Source: CAXMST01 sp035267205 (GTDB lineage: Bacteria; Actinomycetota; Thermoleophilia; Solirubrobacterales; 70-9). From it: DNA of 27,575 bases. The stretch covers positions 1 to 27,575 of the forward strand of contig DATFLZ010000203.1 in assembly GCA_035267205.1 (NCBI GenBank), given 5' to 3'. The position numbers and the translations under genes were made by a program. This document shows positions 8,253-13,634 of this stretch, in pieces; position 1 is the first letter of the stretch; each line of letters starts with the position of its first letter. The notes beneath the pieces were generated by a model. It saw only the letters and a program-made list of their open reading frames with translations, ran no database searches and had not been told where the DNA came from.

Positions 8253-8268
8253 CCGTCCCGCGGGACGG
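8253..8268. repeat. 16-bp perfect GC palindrome in the R2lox leader
   Basis: CCGTCCCGCGGGACGG is a perfect palindrome between the predicted R2lox transcription start and its ribosome site. It could be a second protein-binding site or an RNA hairpin in the 5' leader. Confidence 0.5.
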
Positions 8269-8280
8269 CTGCCGATGATT

Positions 8281-8307
8281 ATTTACCAAACGTTCAATAA
8301 ATGTCAA
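8281..8307 (-). promoter_or_regulatory. R2lox operon promoter with embedded TetR operator
   Basis: On the minus strand TTGACA (8307-8302) is a consensus -35 box, followed after 16 nt by TAAATA (8285-8280), a good -10. The spacer and part of the -10 are covered by a 22-bp palindrome at 8281-8302 with arms ATTTA and TAAAT around a central AACGTT, with 3 unpaired bases on each side. The AT-rich site stands out in GC-rich surroundings. A TetR dimer bound here would block RNA polymerase. The divergent methyltransferase promoter is within 40 bp and might also be affected. Confidence 0.8.
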
Positions 8308-8339
8308 GAGACGAGCCGGCGAGCGCTTGGGTCATGCGG

Positions 8340-8345
8340 TAGGTT
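8340..8345 (+). promoter_or_regulatory. -10 box (TAGGTT) of the methyltransferase gene, probably leaderless
   Basis: TAGGTT ends exactly 8 nt before the ATG at 8354, and no ribosome-binding site is present, as expected for a leaderless transcript. No clear -35 is seen. Confidence 0.55.
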
Positions 8346-8353
8346 CTTTCCCG

Positions 8354-9250
8354 ATGACGCAAGTGCAGCCAGCGGGGGTGACGGCTCCCGCGAACGAGGA
8401 GGCGGTGCGCGCCTGGGACACGGTCCTCTACGAGCGCTGGAAGCTCAACCGCAAGGTCTTCGTCGGCGCGCTCACCGACATCACCGCTGAGGCTCTCGGG
8501 ATCGCCCCGCCGCCCGAGGGCGGCCGCTGCATCGACATCGGTTGCGGCTTCGGGGAGACGACGCAGCAGCTCGCAGGGATTGTCGGCAGCGAGGGGTTCG
8601 TGCTCGGGACCGACTCCTCGCCCCGCTTCGTCGAGGACGCGCGGCGCGAGGCCGAGGAGGCCGGGGTTGAGAACGTCGGCTTCGAGCTCTCCGACGCCCA
8701 GACGGCGAGCTGGGACCCGGAGCACGACTACGCCTTCTCCCGGATGGGGACACAGTTCTTTGCGGCACCGGTTCCTGCGATGCGGGCGATTCGCGGCGCG
8801 CTCAAGCCCGGCGGCGTGTGCATGCAGCTCTGCTGGCGGCGCAAGGCCGAGAGCCCGATGTGGTCCGAGACCGAGGCGGTCGTCCAGCGCTACCTGTCGC
8901 GCCCGGAGGAGTACGAGGCCGACACGTGCGGCCCGGGCCCCTTCTCGCTCGGCAACCCCGAGACCCTGACCGGCATCCTCGAGGCATCCGGCTTCGAGAG
9001 CATCGAGCTGCACCAGCGCGACTTCGACTACTACATGGGCCGGGACATGGACGAAGCGCTCGATGCGATGCTCGCGATCGGTCCGGGTGCGGAGCTGATC
9101 CGCCTGAACGCCGACCGCGGGGAGAGCCTCAAGCCCGAGATCGCCGATGCGGTGGCTGCCCACTACCGCGAGCTCGGCTGGGAGCGCGACGACGACTCGA
9201 TCGTCGGTCGCGCGTCCGTCTGGGTGGCGACGGCTTCGAACCCCGGGTAG
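8354..9250 (+). CDS. class I SAM-dependent methyltransferase
   Basis: 298 residues. The ATG at 8354 was chosen because a TANNNT box lies 8 nt upstream and the alternative upstream in-frame codon lacks support. The SAM-binding motif I is C59-I-D61-I-G63-C-G65-F-G67, with the acidic end of motif II in LGTDSS about 25 residues later. The fold continues with DYAFSRMGTQFF and LKPGGVCMQLCW (motif-III-like), as in UbiE/COQ5-type methyltransferases. The C-terminal half carries a helical insert that probably forms the acceptor pocket. The acceptor substrate cannot be deduced. The haloalkane dehalogenase gene begins 6 nt downstream, so the two are almost certainly one transcript. Confidence 0.85.
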   Translation: MTQVQPAGVTAPANEEAVRAWDTVLYERWKLNRKVFVGALTDITAEALGIAPPPEGGRCIDIGCGFGETTQQLAGIVGSEGFVLGTDSSPRFVEDARREAEEAGVENVGFELSDAQTASWDPEHDYAFSRMGTQFFAAPVPAMRAIRGALKPGGVCMQLCWRRKAESPMWSETEAVVQRYLSRPEEYEADTCGPGPFSLGNPETLTGILEASGFESIELHQRDFDYYMGRDMDEALDAMLAIGPGAELIRLNADRGESLKPEIADAVAAHYRELGWERDDDSIVGRASVWVATASNPG

Positions 9251-9256
9251 CGGGTT

Positions 9257-10144
9257 TTGATCGACCCCGAGCAGTTCCGCTCGCGCAAGCGCACCATCGA
9301 CGTGCTCGGCACGGAGATGGCGCTGATCGACGAGGGCGAGGGCTCGCCCACCTTCGTCCTGCTCCACGGCAACCCGACCTCTTCCTTTCTCTGGCGCGAG
9401 GTGATCGGGCCGCTGCGGCCGCTGGGCCGCTGCGTCGCCCCGGACCTGATCGGGATGGGCGACTCGGCGCGGCCCGCGGACGCGGGCCCCGACTCGTTCG
9501 GGTTGCTCGAGCATCGCCGCTACCTCGACGAGCTGCTCGACGAGGTGCTGCCCGAGGGCGAGTTGATCCTCGTCGTTCACGACTGGGGCTCGGCGCTGGG
9601 ATTCGACTGGGCGCGCCGGCACCCGGATCGGGTCGCCGGGATCGCCTACATGGAGGCGATCGTCCGCCCCGTCGACTGGGAGCAGTGGCCCGAGGGCGCC
9701 CGGGAGATCTTCCAGGCGTTCCGCTCGCCGGCCGGGGAGGAGCTGATCCTCGAGAAGAACCTGTTTGTCGAGGCGGTGCTGCCGAGCTCCATCCTGCGCG
9801 AGCTCGAGTCGGCCGAGCACGACGAGTACCGACGGCCGTTCGCCGAGCCGGGAGAGTCGCGCCGCCCGACGCTCCGCTGGCCCCGGGAGCTGCCGATCGA
9901 CGGCGAGCCGGCGGAGGTCGTCGAGATCGTCGAGGACTACGGAGCATGGCTCTCTGAGTCGGAGGTCCCGAAGCTCTTCATCGACGCCGACCCCGGCGCG
10001 ATCCTGGTCGGCCCCCAGCGAGAGTTCTGCCGCGGCTGGCCGAATCAGCGCGAGGCCCGGGTGCCCGGCGCCCACTTCATCCAGGAGGATTCGGGGCCCG
10101 AGATCGGCCGCCTGATCGCCGACTGGGCCGCGACGCTGGGCTAG
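9257..10144 (+). CDS. haloalkane dehalogenase (LinB/DhaA-like, HLD-II type)
   Basis: 295 residues from a TTG at 9257; this start gives the same N-terminal register as LinB from memory. It is an alpha/beta hydrolase that replaces halogen by hydroxyl on haloalkanes (EC 3.8.1.5). Catalytic set: nucleophile D109 in LVVHDWGSALGF, W110 and N39 (HGNPTSS) for halide binding, acid E133 in YMEAI, base H273 in VPGAHFIQEDS. E133 after the sixth strand is characteristic of subfamily II. Many segments match Sphingobium LinB as I recall it (DLIGMGDS, DWARRHPDRV, FQAFRSPAGEE, RRPTLRWPRELPI). Length is standard. It is the second gene after a methyltransferase. Its native substrate is unknown; a role on natural organohalogens is plausible. 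Confidence 0.93.
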   Translation: MIDPEQFRSRKRTIDVLGTEMALIDEGEGSPTFVLLHGNPTSSFLWREVIGPLRPLGRCVAPDLIGMGDSARPADAGPDSFGLLEHRRYLDELLDEVLPEGELILVVHDWGSALGFDWARRHPDRVAGIAYMEAIVRPVDWEQWPEGAREIFQAFRSPAGEELILEKNLFVEAVLPSSILRELESAEHDEYRRPFAEPGESRRPTLRWPRELPIDGEPAEVVEIVEDYGAWLSESEVPKLFIDADPGAILVGPQREFCRGWPNQREARVPGAHFIQEDSGPEIGRLIADWAATLG

Positions 10145-10195
10145 GCGAGGTTTGCGGCCGGGGGACGCCCTCGGCCTGCCGACGGGGCCGCTCCG

Positions 10196-10201
10196 TAACC
10201 T
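10196..10201 (+). promoter_or_regulatory. -10 box (TAACCT) of the zincin gene, probably leaderless
   Basis: TAACCT ends 7 nt before the ATG at 10209. The spacing matches the other leaderless arrangements in the window and supports the ATG over the longer upstream reading frame. Confidence 0.5.
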
Positions 10202-10208
10202 GCCCTGG

Positions 10209-10781
10209 ATGTGGGAGATCCTCGGACCGCCGCTGCGGGCAGCCGCGCTGACCGCGTTCCTGCTCGGCCTGGGCGTGCTGATTCTCAACCCGCCGTCGCT
10301 CGCCGGGCTGGAGGACCTGCTCTCGATCCTGGCCGGGGCCGTGGCGATCATCGTCGTCACCGCGTGGCTCACCGTGCTCGCAACCGGGAAGGAGATGCCC
10401 GAGCCGGAGTTCCGGCGGCTCGTCGATCGCAGCGAGGTGCTCGCTTCGATGCCGCCCCCGGACCGGCCTCCGAGCGAGTTCGACACGCTCGTCATGGATG
10501 CGCTGGATGAGCTCCCCGAGGACTTCCTCGAGCTGCTCGACCACACGCCCGTGATCGTCTCCGATCGTGGTGCCGAGCACGGCGCCTACGGTCACTACAT
10601 CGGCGGCACGATCGCCCGGGACGGATTCCCCGACCGCATCGTGATCTACCAGGACACGCTCGAGCGCGACTTCGGTCGCCGCCCCGACATGCTGCGGGCT
10701 CAGGTCAAGCGCACCGTTCGCCACGAGATCGCCCATCACCTCGGCTGGGACGAGGAGGGCGTGCGCGGGCTCGGGCTCTGA
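10209..10781 (+). CDS. membrane-anchored minimal zincin metallopeptidase (PF06262-like)
   Basis: 190 residues. Two hydrophobic segments at about 11-27 and 38-58 anchor the protein in the membrane, followed by a Pro-rich linker (MPPPDRPPS, 81-89). The catalytic domain covers about 91-190 and starts with FDTLVMDALDELPEDFLELL, characteristic of PF06262 zincin-like proteins. It ends with H172-E173-I-A-H176-H-L-G179-W-D-E182, an HExxHxxGxxE zinc site in which E182 could be the third ligand. Typical members of this family are soluble and about 110-150 residues (from memory), so the N-terminal membrane anchor is an addition. It stops soon after the zinc motif, as family members do. Substrate unknown. 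Converges on the GNAT gene with a 13-nt gap. Confidence 0.85.
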   Translation: MWEILGPPLRAAALTAFLLGLGVLILNPPSLAGLEDLLSILAGAVAIIVVTAWLTVLATGKEMPEPEFRRLVDRSEVLASMPPPDRPPSEFDTLVMDALDELPEDFLELLDHTPVIVSDRGAEHGAYGHYIGGTIARDGFPDRIVIYQDTLERDFGRRPDMLRAQVKRTVRHEIAHHLGWDEEGVRGLGL

Positions 10782-10794
10782 ACGGCCTCGTCCG

Positions 10795-11769
10795 CTATCC
10801 GACCCCGGCGTCGGCCCTGATGTGGTCGAGCACGCGACGGGCGCCCCGGTTTGCGACCCGCGGCTGGAACGCTGCGGCCCGGGGATCGGTGAGCCGCTGA
10901 AGCCGCAGGAGATCCGCGCGACCGAGCGCGGGCAGCAGCGCGCCGAAGAAGAACCCGCGCTCGCCCAGCTCCTCGACCGCCGCGCCGACGGCGAGGTCGG
11001 CGAGCGGCAGGTCGGCGTGGATCACCTCGACACCGGCGTGCTTCGCGAGCAGCCGATCGAGCGTCGCTCCGAGCTCCGCCCCGATCCGCTGGACGCTCAC
11101 TCGGAGTAGGCCCTCCCGCGGGCTGAAGCGGCTTTCGACCGCGGAGCTGCCATCCGCGTCACCGGCGGTCCGGAAGCCTCGCTCGGCGCCGATCTCCTCG
11201 TAGAGGCCCGCGAGCAGCTCCGCGTGGCGCCCGGGGAGGACGACGTCCTGCGGGTCGAGTGAGCCGATCGGCTGGTAGGCGACCGTCGCGGCCAGCCGTC
11301 CGGAAGTCCGCTCGTCTTCCACGGCCCGGTAGTCGGTGTCCTCCGGTATGTAGCCGAGGAGCACGCCGGTCTCGACGCCGCCGAAGCGCACCGAGGCCTT
11401 CTGCATCACCTCGTGGGCGGTCGTCGGGTAGTGGACGAAGCCGGCGAAGCCCTCGTCCCGGCAGCGCTCGACCAGAGCGATGCCGAGCTCGCGAAGCACC
11501 CCCTGGCCTCTCCGGTCCGGATCGACGACGGTGATCCCGGCCTCCGGCACCGCGGCGCCGGCCTCCCGGAGCGTCATGCCCGTATGGCCGATCACTTCGT
11601 CGCCGTCGAGTGCGATCACCGACCGCAGCCGGCCCGCCTCGATCAGGCGGCGCAGCTCGGCGGGGTCGTAGAACTCCTCGTAGGGGTAGGTGTCGCCGTA
11701 GCAGCGCTCGATCAGCCGGGTCAGCGAGCCCGCGTCGCCACCCTCGAGGCTGCGGGTGGTGACGCTCAC
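10795..11769 (-). CDS. GNAT-family acetyltransferase, two-domain
   Basis: 324 residues from a GTG at 11769 that overlaps the nucleotidyltransferase stop by 4 nt (GTGA). Residues about 4-150 form the GNAT fold: TRSLEGGDAGSLTRLIERCYGDTYPYEEFYD at the start is interrupted here only for description, SVIALDGDEVIGHTGM gives the central strands, and the acetyl-CoA loop is DPDRRGQGVLRELG. The remaining 170 residues form a second alpha/beta domain ending in FFFGALLPALGRADLLRLQRL, perhaps a degenerate GNAT repeat. The acceptor is unknown. Third gene of the Xre-NTase-GNAT operon: it may modify a target related to the putative toxin, or may simply be co-transcribed. Confidence 0.82.
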   Translation of the reverse strand: MSVTTRSLEGGDAGSLTRLIERCYGDTYPYEEFYDPAELRRLIEAGRLRSVIALDGDEVIGHTGMTLREAGAAVPEAGITVVDPDRRGQGVLRELGIALVERCRDEGFAGFVHYPTTAHEVMQKASVRFGGVETGVLLGYIPEDTDYRAVEDERTSGRLAATVAYQPIGSLDPQDVVLPGRHAELLAGLYEEIGAERGFRTAGDADGSSAVESRFSPREGLLRVSVQRIGAELGATLDRLLAKHAGVEVIHADLPLADLAVGAAVEELGERGFFFGALLPALGRADLLRLQRLTDPRAAAFQPRVANRGARRVLDHIRADAGVG

Positions 11770-12341
11770 GCCCCGCCGCCGGTCGCTCGGGCACGTGCTG
11801 CATCCACGCGCTCGGCCGCCTCCGCAAGCCGCCGGAGCCGGGCGTCGTCCGCGCCGGTCAGCTTCGCCAGATGGGCGCGGACCGCGTCGAGATCGAGCGT
11901 CTCCGCCGCCAGCATCGCCTCGATGTCGGCCCAGTCCCGGGTTCGGTCGAAGACCGCCTTGAAGGTCGCGAGCTCGACCGGACCGAGAATCGGGATCTCC
12001 TCGCCGGCGAACGGCACGAGTCGGCGGTGGCGCGACGCCTCCTCGTGCAGGCGCTCGTAGTCGAAGAAGACATCGACCGGCGTCTCGTCCCACCACAGCC
12101 GCGCCTGCCCGTCACGCTCGATCGCAGCGAGGTCGGCCTCCCCGCAGGCGACGCCGTCGGGCAACGCTCCGACGGCCCCGCCGGCGCGAGCGGCAGGGAC
12201 GAAGATGTTGACGTCGATGTCGCTGGTGCCGCGTGGATCGAGGGTCCAGTAGGCGAGCGCGATCGCGCCGCCGAACGCGTGCTCGAACTCGGCTCGCTCG
12301 AGCGCGTGGTGGATCGCGAGCAGCTTCTCGGCAAGCGTCAT
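11766..12341 (-). CDS. nucleotidyltransferase of the AbiEii/MNT-like type, putative toxin
   Basis: 191 residues; the ATG at 12341 overlaps the Xre gene stop (ATGA). It has the minimal nucleotidyltransferase signature: G24-G25 in FEHAFGGAIALAYW, then R37-x-T39-x-D41-x-D43 (RGTSDIDVNIF) and a later carboxylate D90 in TPVDVFF, giving the three metal-binding acids. K128 and the RTRDWADIEAML helix (135-144) follow, as in AbiEii-like and related antitoxin-linked NTases. Such enzymes transfer nucleotides to tRNA or protein; the target here is unknown. The pairing with an Xre regulator just upstream, in one overlapping and probably autoregulated operon, suggests a type II or IV toxin-antitoxin pair. 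A housekeeping nucleotidyltransferase is an alternative. Confidence 0.82.
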   Translation of the reverse strand: MTLAEKLLAIHHALERAEFEHAFGGAIALAYWTLDPRGTSDIDVNIFVPAARAGGAVGALPDGVACGEADLAAIERDGQARLWWDETPVDVFFDYERLHEEASRHRRLVPFAGEEIPILGPVELATFKAVFDRTRDWADIEAMLAAETLDLDAVRAHLAKLTGADDARLRRLAEAAERVDAARARATGGGA

Positions 12342-12685
12342 CGACGTTCGCCGGCGCTGGACGTGCGTGGCAGGCCCGGGAAGCGCTGCGCGCCCGCGTG
12401 GCTGGTCGGCAGCTGCGCCGCGAGCTCGAGCACCTCGACGAGGGTGCGGCCGGCGCGCTCGAGCGCGGCGCGGCCCGGGGTGCGGACGGGCCGGCCGGCG
12501 GGCGCGGTCGTCAGCCGCCTGCCCGAGGCGGCGAGAACGCGCTGAAGCGTCGCAGCGGAGGGCGTGCGGTGGCCGCGCTCGTAGCTGGAGAGCGTCGCCT
12601 GCGAGGTTCCGCTGCGGTCGGCGAGCTCGGCCTGGCTGAGGCCGGCCGAGAGTCGCGCCTCGCGCAACAGCGTGGCTGCGTCCAT
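12338..12685 (-). CDS. Xre-family HTH regulator, putative antitoxin
   Basis: 115 residues from the ATG at 12685; a longer upstream frame exists but reads through the operator. Residues 4-55 form a classic Cro/C1 helix-turn-helix: LLREARLSAGLSQAELADRSG, then TSQATLSSYERGHRTPS and ATLQRVLAASG. The 60 C-terminal residues are Arg/Pro/Ala-rich with one probable helix (AALERAGRTLVEVLELAAQL, 73-92) that could contact the partner NTase. A -10 box (TATACT) 6 nt before the ATG implies a leaderless transcript, and the palindrome at 12694-12711 overlaps it, consistent with autorepression. First gene of the NTase-GNAT operon with 4-nt overlaps. Function as antitoxin is inferred from context. Confidence 0.88.
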   Translation of the reverse strand: MDAATLLREARLSAGLSQAELADRSGTSQATLSSYERGHRTPSAATLQRVLAASGRRLTTAPAGRPVRTPGRAALERAGRTLVEVLELAAQLPTSHAGAQRFPGLPRTSSAGERR

Positions 12686-12691
12686 GCGGAG

Positions 12692-12711
12692 AGTATATCG
12701 AAGTCGATATA
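12692..12711 (-). promoter_or_regulatory. promoter -10 and perfect palindromic operator of the Xre operon
   Basis: TATATCGA-AG-TCGATATA (12694-12711) is a perfect 8-bp inverted repeat with a 2-nt centre. On the minus strand its distal arm merges into TATACT (12697-12692), a near-consensus -10 box ending 6 nt before the Xre ATG. Binding of the Xre dimer would occlude the promoter. The AT-rich site is conspicuous in its GC-rich surroundings. Confidence 0.8.
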
Positions 12712-12759
12712 AGCGCAGGACCGGAACCGGGGCGGGAATCGGCGCCGGGCCGGCGGGAA

Positions 12760-12765
12760 TAGACT
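12760..12765 (+). promoter_or_regulatory. -10 box (TAGACT) of the FHA gene, probably leaderless
   Basis: TAGACT ends exactly 8 nt before the ATG at 12774, and no ribosome-binding site lies between. This supports the ATG, which places the FHA domain at the very N-terminus. Confidence 0.55.
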
Positions 12766-12773
12766 CCGCCCGG

Positions 12774-13607
12774 ATGGGAGCCTGGATCGTGATCGCCGAG
12801 GGCCCGGGGGAGGGCGAGAGCATCGAGCTCGGCTCCGGCGCGGTCGTGGTGGGGCGCGACGAGGGCGTCGACCTGCAGCTCGAGGAGGCCGGGGTCTCGC
12901 GCCGTCACGCCGAGATCCGGCTCGGTCCCGGCGGCGACCTCGCCGTCAGCGACCTCGGCTCCGCCAACGGGACCTACGTCAACGCCGAGCCGATCGAGGG
13001 GGAGCGCCGGCTCTTCGACGGCGACCGGATCGTTGTCGGGGGCGTCACGCTCGAGATCCAGGGTGGTCCGGAGTCGCCGACCGAGGCGATCGCACCCGGT
13101 GCGATCGCCACCGAGCGGGTGGAGCCGCCCGAGGGGGTCCGCCGGGCGCGGGTCGAGGAGCAGCCGGTCCGCGATCCCGAGCCACCGCCGCCCCCGCGAC
13201 GCGATCAGCCGCCCCCGGCCGCCCGGCCCGGCGCATCCACGGGCGCCGGCGGGTTCAACTACGCGGCGGTCGGGGCGATCCTGCTGGGCCCGCTCTCGAT
13301 CCTGCTCGTCGTCTTCGGCAGCGGCCTCGCCTTCTACGCCTCGCTCCCGATCGCCGTGGTCGGCATCGCGCTGGGCAGCACGGGCAAGCGCCGCGCCGAC
13401 AGCGGCGACAGCTCCGGGCTCCGCGCCGTCGCCCTGGCGGGTCAGATCTTCAGCGTGGTCGGCGTCGTGCTGGCCGCGCTGGTGATCGCGCTGCTGCTCA
13501 TCTTCAACCAGATCGTCGATGCGGGCGCCGACAGCCTGAGCGGTCTGATCGACGAGATCCGGTTCGAGATCGATGACGTGCCGCTGCCCGAGGAGCTCTT
13601 GGAGTAG
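12774..13607 (+). CDS. FHA-domain membrane protein
   Basis: 277 residues. The N-terminal FHA domain (about 1-97) shows the phosphothreonine-binding set: G27-R28, S42-R-R-H45 (VSRRHAEI) and N65-G-T-Y-V-N70 (SANGTYVN). A Pro/Arg/Glu-rich linker (about 100-175, with PEPPPPPRRDQPPP) connects to two hydrophobic helices (about 183-215 and 235-268) separated by a short charged loop (GSTGKRRADSGDSSG), a DUF4190-like arrangement. The FHA domain would face the cytosol and recruit a threonine-phosphorylated partner at the membrane. No Ser/Thr kinase gene is in the window, so the partner is elsewhere. Followed after 27 nt by the secreted hydrolase genes, which may be co-transcribed. Confidence 0.9.
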   Translation: MGAWIVIAEGPGEGESIELGSGAVVVGRDEGVDLQLEEAGVSRRHAEIRLGPGGDLAVSDLGSANGTYVNAEPIEGERRLFDGDRIVVGGVTLEIQGGPESPTEAIAPGAIATERVEPPEGVRRARVEEQPVRDPEPPPPPRRDQPPPAARPGASTGAGGFNYAAVGAILLGPLSILLVVFGSGLAFYASLPIAVVGIALGSTGKRRADSGDSSGLRAVALAGQIFSVVGVVLAALVIALLLIFNQIVDAGADSLSGLIDEIRFEIDDVPLPEELLE

Positions 13608-13634
13608 GCAGCCGCCGGCGCCCGCCGGCCCGGT

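Noticed and set aside
8294..10546. Minus-strand frame of 750 codons antisense to the methyltransferase and dehalogenase
   Set aside because: No recognisable domain; the opposite strand encodes two enzymes with complete catalytic motifs.
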